Program-made: the position numbers and the translations under genes
From: JBJTIF01 sp046094825
GTDB lineage: Bacteria; Actinomycetota; UBA4738; HRBIN12
Assembly (NCBI GenBank): GCA_046094825.1
Contig: JBJTIF010000092.1
Location: forward strand, 1 to 26,629
DNA length: 26,629 nt
Direction of reading: 5' to 3'
In this document: one piece after another, positions 7,304 to 14,500 of the stretch
Layout: the number at the start of each line of letters is the position of its first letter
Numbering within the stretch: position 1 is the first letter of the stretch
Notes under the pieces: model-generated
What the model was told of the DNA's origin: nothing
The model's input: the letters and a program-made list of their open reading frames with translations, nothing else
The model's database searches: none

Positions 7304-9208
7304 CTACGCGGCGCCGCCCGTGACCTCTTCCATCGTGAGGCCGTTCGAGACGCTCACCTTCGCGTAGGAGATGACGCCCGACGCCTGGTCGAAGTTGTAG
7401 TTCCCGACCGTCGGGCTGAGCAGGATGATCGCGGAGGCCCAACGGTACGGGACCCACGGCACGATCTCCGTCATGATCCGCTCATCGAGCGCCGCCCAGC
7501 ACGCGTTGTACTCCGGGCCGGGGGCGATCGCCACGCAGGCGTCCATGTCGGCGTCCACGGACGGGAGCGGGGTCGCTCCGTCGTTCGTGGCGGCCTTCCA
7601 CGCGGCGAGGACCTTGTCCCCGCACTCCGCGGCGGTCTCCTCGGTCATCCCGATGTTCGAGTAGTTGACCGAGCCCTCGCAGGCGAGGCCCGCCGTGTTG
7701 AAGAGGAAGTAGTCGAAGCCGAACGGGCTGCCGTAGTCCTTCCCCCACCCAGCGTTCGCCGCGATCGGAACGAGGTTCGAGGCGGTCTGGATCGTGGTGT
7801 AGGCGGTGCCCGAGTCGAGCTCCCGGACCTTGAGCGTGATGCCGATCTTCCCGAGGCTCTCCTGGAGGATCGGCGTGTAGTTCGTCCACGGCTCGTAGTT
7901 CCGGTTGATCATGAGGACGTTGTTGCAGGCGTCCGCGTCGCAGACCCCGTCCCCGTTCTCGTCGTACTTCGACTGCGCCATCTCCGCTTGCGCCGCCGCC
8001 TCGTCGCCCGCGAACTCCGCGGACGGGTACGGGTCGAAGTCGGCGGTGTCGGCGAGCACGGACGGCGGCTCGACCGTCGTCGCGATCTGGCCCGACGTCG
8101 CGCCACCGGCGGCCTGGAGCATCGCCGCCTTGTCGACGATGAAGTTCACGGCCTTGCGGACGTGGATGTCGTCGAACGGCGGGACGAGCAGGTTCATCGT
8201 GATGTACCACGTGCGGTCCGCGGACTCGGACTTGAGGAGCCCCTCGAGGTCCGGGTTCGTGAGGTACTGCTGGAGGACCGCCGCGGGCGGCGAACCGTGC
8301 ACGATGTCGAGCTCACCGGCCTGGAGCTTGTTGTAGATGTCGTCCAGGTTCGTGTTGATCGTGAGCGCGAAGCCGTCGAAGTTCGCCTCGCGGATGCCGT
8401 CCGTCGCGGGGTCGTAGTTCGGGTTGCGGACGAGGTAGAGGTGCGCGTCCGGGTCGAACCCGCTGATCGGCTGCAGGGTGTCGCACGACGTCGCGTCGAG
8501 CGCGTCCTGGCCCTGGATCATGTACGGACCGTTCGCCATGACGTAGCGACCGTAGTCGCCCGCCTGGTCGAAGCAGCCCGCGACCTCCGCCGGGACCGGG
8601 AACGCCGCCGGCTGCGCGAGCCGGTAGAGGAAGTCACCGGTCGGCTGCTCGAGCTGGAAGACGATCGTCTTGTCATCCGGCGTCGAGATGCCCGACACGG
8701 GCGTGTCCTGCGATTCGGCGCTGCAGTCCATCCCCACGATCGTGCCGCAGTAGTAGTTGCCGTACTGCGCGATCAGGGACTTCGTGTTGATCCGCTGGAA
8801 CGCGTACGCAACGTCCTGGGACGTGATCGGGCGGTCGAGCGGCGGACCCCACTGGACGCCATCCTTCAGCGTGAACGTCCAGGTGAGGCCGTCGTCCGAC
8901 ACGGTGCCGGTGTCCGTCGCGAGGTCCGCGACGACCACGTTGCCGGCGGCACCGCCGACGAACTCGTACGAGACGAGGCCGCGGATGAGCATCTGGGAGT
9001 AGTAGCCCCAGGCCGATCCGAGGTACTCGCCGGTGGGGTCGAAGGCGTTGGTGAATCCGAAGTCCGTCAGGGACTCGCGGAGCACACCACCCTTCACGGA
9101 GTCGGAGCCACCGTCGGTGTCGCCACCGCCGCTCTCTCCCCCACCGCAGGCCGCCGCCACGATCCCGAGTGTCAGGACCAGCGCGACGGGCAGGAGATAC
9201 TTCTTCAC
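7304..9208 (-). CDS. oppA: Family 5 extracellular peptide-binding lipoprotein, OppA type, copy 1
   Basis: Solute receptor of the importer, 634 aa, long for the family. The signal peptide MKKYLLPVALVLTLG runs into lipobox VAAAC with lipidated C21, then a flexible Gly/Ser/Asp-rich linker. The family 5 body follows: LTWTFTLKDGVQW, DVAYAFQRI, FQLEQPTGDFL, DDIHVRKAVNFIVDK. An EF-hand-like loop DENGDGVCD starts at D416 and is followed by a second cysteine, C428. Other Cys residues (YYCG, MDC, LACEG) suggest disulfides on an external protein. The start is GTG at 9208 with GAGGAGG upstream. It lies between oppC1 and oppB1, and a strong hairpin follows. A TATCCT hexamer at 9282-9277 could be an internal promoter, but that is weak. 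Ligand: probably oligopeptides, not demonstrated. Confidence 0.93.
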   Translation of the reverse strand: MKKYLLPVALVLTLGIVAAACGGGESGGGDTDGGSDSVKGGVLRESLTDFGFTNAFDPTGEYLGSAWGYYSQMLIRGLVSYEFVGGAAGNVVVADLATDTGTVSDDGLTWTFTLKDGVQWGPPLDRPITSQDVAYAFQRINTKSLIAQYGNYYCGTIVGMDCSAESQDTPVSGISTPDDKTIVFQLEQPTGDFLYRLAQPAAFPVPAEVAGCFDQAGDYGRYVMANGPYMIQGQDALDATSCDTLQPISGFDPDAHLYLVRNPNYDPATDGIREANFDGFALTINTNLDDIYNKLQAGELDIVHGSPPAAVLQQYLTNPDLEGLLKSESADRTWYITMNLLVPPFDDIHVRKAVNFIVDKAAMLQAAGGATSGQIATTVEPPSVLADTADFDPYPSAEFAGDEAAAQAEMAQSKYDENGDGVCDADACNNVLMINRNYEPWTNYTPILQESLGKIGITLKVRELDSGTAYTTIQTASNLVPIAANAGWGKDYGSPFGFDYFLFNTAGLACEGSVNYSNIGMTEETAAECGDKVLAAWKAATNDGATPLPSVDADMDACVAIAPGPEYNACWAALDERIMTEIVPWVPYRWASAIILLSPTVGNYNFDQASGVISYAKVSVSNGLTMEEVTGGAA

Positions 9209-9293
9209 GTTCCACCTCCTCGAGGTTGGTTCCGTGCGTCCCGGGCCTCCGATCGGGCGGTCCGGGGGTTCGCAGAAGGATACGAGGAAGGGC

Positions 9294-9316
9294 GGTCGCC
9301 GGGATGCCCGGCGGCC
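9294..9316 (-). terminator. Hairpin directly after oppC1
   Basis: A 10-bp stem with one mismatch and a 3-nt loop starts 1 nt after the oppC1 stop. In the minus sense it is followed by CTTCCTCGTATCC, the same kind of tail as the oppA1 hairpin. Plausible partial terminator inside the operon. Confidence 0.4.
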
Positions 9317-9317
9317 T

Positions 9318-10304
9318 TCAGCCCTGGGTGCGCGGATCGAGGGCGTCCCGCAGGCCGTCGCCGACGAGGTTGAACGCGAGGGTCGTGAGCACGAGCGCCA
9401 CGCCCGGGAAGAAGAGCATCCACCAGGCGACGGTGAAGAGCTGGCCGCGGGAGGCCTCGGCGATCATCCTTCCCCAGGACGGGGTCTCCGGGGGGATGCC
9501 GAGCCCGAGGTACGAGAGCGACGCCTCGAAGAGGATGTTGCTCGGGATGACGAGCGTGCTGTAGACGATGATCGGTGCCGCGAGGTTCGGCAGGATCTCC
9601 CGGAACAGGATCCGCGCCGTCGGCGACCCCAGCGATCTCGCCGCTTCGACGAACTCCTTCTCGCGGAGCGAGAGCACCTGGCCGCGGACGATGCGCGCCA
9701 TGTACGACCAGGTGAACAGGCTGATGATGAGCACGACGAGCGAGATCCCCGGCTGGACGAATCCACCGAGGCAGCCCTCCGCGGTGATCGAGCAGGTCGC
9801 GGCGATGCCGATCGAGAACAGGAGCACGGGCAGCGACAGGAACAGGTCGATCGTGCGCGAGATCACGGTGTCGACCTTGCCGCGGTAGTAGCCCGCGAGG
9901 AGCCCCATGAGCACGCCGATCGCGGTCGCGATCCCGGTCGCGAGGAGCGCGACGGTGAGCGAGGTGCGCGCGCCGTAGAGGGTCCGCAGGAACACGTCCC
10001 GCCCCGAGGTGTCGACGCCGCCCCAGTACGCCGCCCCCGGGCCGACGACGGGCAGGCCGATGTCACTCAGGGTGTCGCGGTTCAGGTCGTTCGGGCCGCG
10101 CCCGATCACGTGGTCGGCGATGACGGGCGCGAGGAGCGCGAGGACGATGAGCACCGCGAGGAAGCCGAGCCCGATGAGCGCGAGGCGATCGCGACGGAAC
10201 CGGCGGCGGAAGAGCTCCCAGGGGCTCCGGCCCGACACGACGGGCGCGTCGGTCGCCGCGACGTCGACCGTGGGTCCGCTCGTGGGGATCGATGCCTGGC
10301 TCAT
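9318..10304 (-). CDS. oppC: Peptide ABC transporter permease, OppC type, copy 1
   Basis: Second pore subunit, 328 aa. The hydrophilic N terminus (about 35 residues, ending SPWELFRRRFRRDRLA) is typical of OppC. A first helix follows, then an external loop with GGVDTSGRDVFLRTLYGARTS (split by the first helix of the permease core). The coupling loop is REKEFVEAARSLGS, followed by FREILPNL. The last helices end NLVGDGLRDALDPR. An external segment contains two cysteines (TCSITAEGCLGG), matched by a similar pair in copy 2. The ATG at 10304 has GGAGAG upstream, and TAGACT lies about 30 nt ahead. It pairs by gene order with oppA1 and oppB1. Confidence 0.94.
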   Translation of the reverse strand: MSQASIPTSGPTVDVAATDAPVVSGRSPWELFRRRFRRDRLALIGLGFLAVLIVLALLAPVIADHVIGRGPNDLNRDTLSDIGLPVVGPGAAYWGGVDTSGRDVFLRTLYGARTSLTVALLATGIATAIGVLMGLLAGYYRGKVDTVISRTIDLFLSLPVLLFSIGIAATCSITAEGCLGGFVQPGISLVVLIISLFTWSYMARIVRGQVLSLREKEFVEAARSLGSPTARILFREILPNLAAPIIVYSTLVIPSNILFEASLSYLGLGIPPETPSWGRMIAEASRGQLFTVAWWMLFFPGVALVLTTLAFNLVGDGLRDALDPRTQG

Positions 10305-10334
10305 CGCGACTCTCCGGGTCGGTCGGGCCCGCGG

Positions 10335-10348
10335 AGTCTACCCGGGTA
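10335..10348 (-). promoter_or_regulatory. Putative -10 box (TAGACT) with overlapping palindrome upstream of oppC1
   Basis: TAGACT at 10340-10335 matches the tRNA-Leu -10 box. The perfect 10-bp palindrome TACCCGGGTA at 10339-10348 overlaps its upstream edge and could be an operator. It lies in the 61-nt gap between oppB2 and oppC1, giving the second transporter unit a possible separate promoter. Confidence 0.3.
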
Positions 10349-10365
10349 CCCCGATGAGAGGGCGC

Positions 10366-11337
10366 CTACTCGTAGCGGACGCGGGGGTCGAGGACGGCGT
10401 AGAGGACGTCGACGATGAGGTTCGCGAACACGACGAAGAGGGCCCCGATGATGACGACGGCCATGACCGCCGGGAAGTCCGCCCGGTTCACCGACTCGAG
10501 CGCGTAGAGGCCGATCCCCGGGATCGCGAAGACGCGCTCGGTGATGAACGCCCCTCCGAGGAGCCCCGCGATGTCGAGGCCGAGCGTCGTGACGACCGGC
10601 GTGAGCGAGGACCGGAGCTGGTGCCGGTACACGACGGTCCGCTCGCGGAGGCCCTTCGCACGCGCGGTCCGGATGTAGTCCTCGCCCTGGACCTCGAGCA
10701 TGTTGCCGCGGACGAGCCGGGCGTAGAAGGCCGCGGAGGTGATCGCGAGCGAGAACCAGGGCAGGACGAACTTGCCCGCGGCGATCGTGTCCCAGACGTC
10801 GCCGCCGACGACGACCCCGGTCGGTGGCGCGATCCCGAGCGTGAAGTAGAAGACGAAGATGAGGACCATCGCGAGCCAGAAGGTCGGCAGCGAGATCCCG
10901 AGGAGCGCGAAGCTCATCGTGACCCGGTCCGCGATGCCGCCGCGGCGGTTCGCGGAGAGGATCCCGAGGGGGATCCCCATGAGGAGCCACAGGACGGTCC
11001 CCCCGAGCGTGAGGGCGATCGTGTACGGGAAGCGCTCCGAGAGCTCGTCCTTCACGGGCACGTTGTTGCGCCAGGAGTAGTACACCCGCTCGTTCAGGAA
11101 CCATCCCGGGATCGGGACGAGCCCCTTCGCGAATCGCGCGTACTGGGTGAGGATCGGGTCGTCGAGTCCGACGCGGTCGCGGATCTTCTGGAGCTGCTCG
11201 GGGCGCGGAGCCTTCCCCGCGAGGCGGATCGCCGGGTCCCCCGGCGGGAGCTTCACGAAGATGAGGAACGTGAGGACGGACGTCACCCACAGGGTGAACA
11301 CGAGCTGGAGCGACCTGCGGATCAGGTACCGGCCCAT
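10366..11337 (-). CDS. oppB: Peptide ABC transporter permease, OppB type, copy 2
   Basis: Pore subunit, 323 aa, a clear paralogue of the copy at 6151-7119. Both begin MGRY and share RRS/RRL first-helix context, the loop DPAIRLAGK, the coupling loop EDYIRTARAKGLRERTVV and the end DPRVRYE. It contains about six hydrophobic segments. The ATG at 11337 has GGAGGA about 4 nt upstream. It follows oppA2 after a hairpin and precedes oppC1 by 61 nt. It has no ATPase of its own in the locus, so it should use OppD/OppF encoded downstream. Confidence 0.94.
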   Translation of the reverse strand: MGRYLIRRSLQLVFTLWVTSVLTFLIFVKLPPGDPAIRLAGKAPRPEQLQKIRDRVGLDDPILTQYARFAKGLVPIPGWFLNERVYYSWRNNVPVKDELSERFPYTIALTLGGTVLWLLMGIPLGILSANRRGGIADRVTMSFALLGISLPTFWLAMVLIFVFYFTLGIAPPTGVVVGGDVWDTIAAGKFVLPWFSLAITSAAFYARLVRGNMLEVQGEDYIRTARAKGLRERTVVYRHQLRSSLTPVVTTLGLDIAGLLGGAFITERVFAIPGIGLYALESVNRADFPAVMAVVIIGALFVVFANLIVDVLYAVLDPRVRYE

Positions 11338-11359
11338 CCGTCCTCCGTGGGTGGTGGGT

Positions 11360-11389
11360 CCGGCGGGGGGCCCGAGGGCCCCCCGCCGG
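11360..11389 (-). terminator. Strong hairpin after oppA2
   Basis: A perfect 13-bp stem (CCGGCGGGGGGCC and its complement) with a 4-nt loop begins 14 nt past the oppA2 stop. No U-tract follows; the oppB2 ribosome binding site comes shortly after. Its position matches the hairpin after oppA1, suggesting attenuation or protection of the receptor mRNA 3' end. Confidence 0.65.
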
Positions 11390-11403
11390 TTCCCGACCGT
11401 CGA

Positions 11404-13257
11404 CTAGGCAGCAGCCGGCGAGGCGCTCGCGACCGCGTAGTGGTCGAGGGCGCCCATCCCGGCGAACTGGTCGTAGCTGTAGTTCACGATGGTGCCACCG
11501 AGCACGTCGATGTTCGTGCCGAAGATCGTCGGGATCACCGGGACGATCTCCTCCATGACGTACTGGTCGAGCGCGAAGTAGCACTCGTTCTGCTCGGCGG
11601 AACCCGACGCGAGCGCGGCGCACTCCGCGATCCGGTCGCTGATCGTCCACGGACCCTCGGCCGGCACCGTGTATCCGGCACCCTCGAGCGTCGCGGCGTC
11701 ACAGCCGAGGAACGCGTAGTTCGATCCGTTCTCGCAGCCGTCGAGGAGCGGGAAGAAGAACGTGTACGCGGAGGGGTAGTCCTTCCCCCAACCGGCGGAG
11801 CACGTCACCTGCTTCTCGGCGAGCGTCGCGCACTTCTGGACGAGCGTCGAGTACTCGACCTGACGGATGTCCGTCGTGATGCCGAGCGGCTCGAGCTTCG
11901 TGGCCACGATGTCCGCGGCCTGCGGGCCGGTGGAGCTCCCCGAGATGATGAGGTAGGGGATGTCCTGGCACGCAGGGTCGTCGCAGACCCCGTCGCCGTT
12001 CGTGTCGTACTTCGACTGCGCCATCTCGGCCTTCGCGGCCTCGAGGTCACCGTTGAAGTCCGGCGTCTCGTACGGCTGGTAGTCCGCACCGAGACCGCCC
12101 ATGAGCGACGGCGGGATGAAGTGCGTCGCGAACTGCCCCTGGATCTCGCCACCGGACAGCGCGCGGAGCTCGTTGCGCGGCCAGATGAGGTTCAGGGCCT
12201 TCCGGACGTGGATGTCGTCCACCGGCGGCTGGTAGACGTTCAGGCCGCGGTAGTACAGGACGTCGTTGCCGTAGACCTTGATGCGCTCGGCGAGCGCGGG
12301 GTCGCCCTGGTAGGCGGCCAGCGTCGTCGAGGTCGCGCCGCAGTCGAAGCAGATGTCGAGGTCACCGTTCGTGACCTGGTCGAGGAGCTCCTGCTGCTCT
12401 CCGCCGACCTTCACCTCGATCCGGTCGACGTAGGCGGGACGGAGGGAGTCGGTCGCCGCATCCCACGAGGGGTTGCGGACGAGGACGTAGCTCCGACCGA
12501 AGTTCATGCCCGAGGGCGGGGTGTCGCCCTGGAGCGTCGCGATGTCGGTGTAGCCCTCGAACTCGTAGGGACCCGAGGAGACGAGGAACTGCCCGAGCGT
12601 CCCCGGCTCGTCGCCGTGGGCCTCGACGAGCTCCGTGGGGAGCGGCGAGGTCGCGGCCATCGCGAGCAGGAACGGCAGGTCCTGGTTCGGCTTCTCGAGC
12701 GAGATCTCGAGGGTCTTGTCATCGACCGCGACTACGCCGCTCACGGGGCCGCCACCGGCCTCCTGCGCCTCGTCAAAGCCGACGATGTCACCGAAGTAGA
12801 ACGGGTACGAGACGCCGTTGATGTCCGGGTTCGAGAACCGCTCGAAGGCGTTCACGAAGTCCTGGGCGACGATCTCGCGGTTCAGCGGGTTCCCGAACTT
12901 CACGCCGGTCTTGATCGTGAACGTCCAGGTGAGGCCATCGCTCGAGGTCTCGACGGATTCGGCGAGGTCGAGCTCCGGCGTGCCGCCACCCTCATCGGCG
13001 GACTTGCCGGTGTAGCCGTAGAGCGTCCGGGCGAGTGCGCGCGAGAGGAATTCCCACGACAGGGAGTAGTACTCCTGCTGCGGGTCGAGGGAGTAGAAGA
13101 AGTCGCCCCCCTCGGAGATGGCGCCCCGGAGGGTGCCGCCCCGCGGGATGTCGGCGCCACCGTCGCCGCCGCCACCCCCACCGTCGCCGCCGCCACAGGC
13201 GGCCGCGACGATCGACAGGAGCGCGACGAGCGCCGCGATCCGAAGGTACTTCCGCAT
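11404..13257 (-). CDS. oppA: Family 5 extracellular peptide-binding lipoprotein, OppA type, copy 2
   Basis: Solute receptor, 617 aa, a paralogue of the protein encoded at 7304-9208. The signal MRKYLRIAALVALLS leads to lipobox VAAAC with C21, then a Gly/Asp-rich linker. Shared family 5 blocks are LTWTFTIKTGVKF, DFVNAFERF, LEISLEKPNQDLPF and DDIHVRKALNLIW. It also has the EF-hand-like loop DTNGDGVCD from D418 with a second Cys at C430, and a CFDCG pair further upstream. The ATG at 13257 has GGAGGAGG about 6 nt upstream. The two receptors differ widely outside the conserved blocks, so they probably bind different ligands while feeding the same ATPases. I infer peptide uptake from the family; no ligand can be assigned. 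Confidence 0.93.
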   Translation of the reverse strand: MRKYLRIAALVALLSIVAAACGGGDGGGGGGDGGADIPRGGTLRGAISEGGDFFYSLDPQQEYYSLSWEFLSRALARTLYGYTGKSADEGGGTPELDLAESVETSSDGLTWTFTIKTGVKFGNPLNREIVAQDFVNAFERFSNPDINGVSYPFYFGDIVGFDEAQEAGGGPVSGVVAVDDKTLEISLEKPNQDLPFLLAMAATSPLPTELVEAHGDEPGTLGQFLVSSGPYEFEGYTDIATLQGDTPPSGMNFGRSYVLVRNPSWDAATDSLRPAYVDRIEVKVGGEQQELLDQVTNGDLDICFDCGATSTTLAAYQGDPALAERIKVYGNDVLYYRGLNVYQPPVDDIHVRKALNLIWPRNELRALSGGEIQGQFATHFIPPSLMGGLGADYQPYETPDFNGDLEAAKAEMAQSKYDTNGDGVCDDPACQDIPYLIISGSSTGPQAADIVATKLEPLGITTDIRQVEYSTLVQKCATLAEKQVTCSAGWGKDYPSAYTFFFPLLDGCENGSNYAFLGCDAATLEGAGYTVPAEGPWTISDRIAECAALASGSAEQNECYFALDQYVMEEIVPVIPTIFGTNIDVLGGTIVNYSYDQFAGMGALDHYAVASASPAAA

Positions 13258-13317
13258 CCGTTCCTCCTCCTTCAGGCCCTCTCGGGCCCCGCCCGCCGAC
13301 CCCTGCCGACGGGTTCG

Positions 13318-13335
13318 CCGGCGCTCACGCGCCGG
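13318..13335 (-). terminator. Weak hairpin after oppC2
   Basis: A 7-bp stem (CCGGCGC with GCGCCGG) and a 4-nt loop lie 18 nt after the oppC2 stop with no U-tract. It may be only a small mRNA structure in the 96-nt gap before oppA2. Confidence 0.25.
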
Positions 13336-13353
13336 TTGCTACCTATACGCCCC

Positions 13354-14346
13354 TCAGGACGTCCTCGGATCGAAGGCGTCCCGCAGGGCGTCCCCGACCA
13401 GGTTGAAGCCGAGCGTGAGAAGCACGAGGGCGAGGCCCGGGAAGGCCATCGACCACCAGGCGACCCGGTAGATGCCGCTCGCGATGTCGATCTGGCCGCC
13501 GAGCGACGGCACCGTCGGCGGCAGCCCGAGCCCGAGGAACGACAGACCCGCCTCGACGAGGATGACCGTCGGGACGGTGAGGGTCGCGATGACGATGAGG
13601 GTCCCGGTCACGTTCGGCAGGATGTGCCGGACCATGATCTGGAGGTCGTTGGCACCCAGGGAGCGCGCCGCCTCGACGAACTCCTTCTCGCGGAGCGAGA
13701 GGACCTGCCCGCGGATGACCCGCGTGAGGTAGGGCCATCCGAAGATGCCGATGACGGTGACGAGGAGCGGGACCCCGGGCTTCAGGAGCCCGCCGAGGCA
13801 CTCCTGCCCCTTCGGCTGCGCTCCGCACGCCGAGTTGATGCCGATGAGGAGCAGGAGCGTCGGGAGGGTGAAGAACACATCGGTCATCCGCGAGATGACC
13901 GCGTCGACCTTGCCGCGGTAGTAGCCCGCGAGGATCCCGAGCGTCGCGCCGATGATCGTCTCGAGGATCGTGGCGAGGACCGCGATCGTGAGCGACGTGC
14001 GGAGGCCGTACACGACCCGGATGAAGAGGTCACGGGCGACAGCGTCCGCGCCGAAGAGGAACACCCCGGCGTCGGAACTGAACGTCGGACCCTTCGGGAT
14101 GCCGAAGTTGCCGGTCATCTCGAAGACGTACGAGATGCGCGGCGGATGGCCGACGAGATCCGACAGGACCGGAGCGAGGATCGCGATGAGGGTCGTGAAG
14201 GCGATGATCCCGAGGCCGACGAGGGCGACCTTGTCGCGGCGGAACCGCCGCCAGAGGATCTCGTTCGGGGACCGGCCGACGAACGCGTCCGGCGACGGTG
14301 GGAGCTGCTCGTCGTCGAGCGCGTCCCGCTGTCCGAGCTGCACCAT
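13354..14346 (-). CDS. oppC: Peptide ABC transporter permease, OppC type, copy 2
   Basis: Pore subunit, 330 aa, paralogue of the copy at 9318-10304. A soluble N terminus ending SPNEILWRRFRRDKVA precedes the first helix (LVGLGIIAFTTLIAILAPVL). The coupling loop REKEFVEAARSLGAND is nearly identical to copy 1, and the protein ends LVGDALRDAFDPRTS. An external loop has a Cys pair (SACGAQPKGQECLGG) aligning with that of copy 1. The frame is open a further 267 nt upstream, but the ATG at 14346 is chosen because it has GGAGG about 6 nt upstream, matches the N terminus of the family and leaves room for the promoter at 14423-14395. It is the first gene of the transporter operon. Confidence 0.94.
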   Translation of the reverse strand: MVQLGQRDALDDEQLPPSPDAFVGRSPNEILWRRFRRDKVALVGLGIIAFTTLIAILAPVLSDLVGHPPRISYVFEMTGNFGIPKGPTFSSDAGVFLFGADAVARDLFIRVVYGLRTSLTIAVLATILETIIGATLGILAGYYRGKVDAVISRMTDVFFTLPTLLLLIGINSACGAQPKGQECLGGLLKPGVPLLVTVIGIFGWPYLTRVIRGQVLSLREKEFVEAARSLGANDLQIMVRHILPNVTGTLIVIATLTVPTVILVEAGLSFLGLGLPPTVPSLGGQIDIASGIYRVAWWSMAFPGLALVLLTLGFNLVGDALRDAFDPRTS

Positions 14347-14394
14347 CGCGGTCCTCCCCCCGGCCAGACGCGCGTCCCGCCCCCGGCTCGGCGG

Positions 14395-14423
14395 ACTATA
14401 GCCAGCGGACCTGCCCGGGACAA
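14395..14423 (-). promoter_or_regulatory. Promoter of the opp operon (TTGTCC-17-TATAGT)
   Basis: On the minus strand a -35 box TTGTCC (14423-14418) and a -10 box TATAGT (14400-14395) are separated by 17 nt, the best sigma-70-type match in the window. It lies about 50 nt before the oppC2 ATG, giving a leader with a GGAGG ribosome binding site, and follows the hairpin of the glycolytic operon. Confidence 0.65.
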
Positions 14424-14465
14424 GGCGGCCCGTGCCTGCGACGCCTCCACCGGACGTCAGGTGCA

Positions 14466-14484
14466 TGCCGGGAGGGCCCCGGCA
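14466..14484 (-). terminator. Hairpin after the glycolytic operon
   Basis: A 7-bp stem TGCCGGG/CCCGGCA with a 5-nt loop lies 16 nt past the apgM stop and before the opp promoter. There is no U-tract. Position is the main support. Confidence 0.4.
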
Positions 14485-14500
14485 AGGTCGCCCCTCGGGT

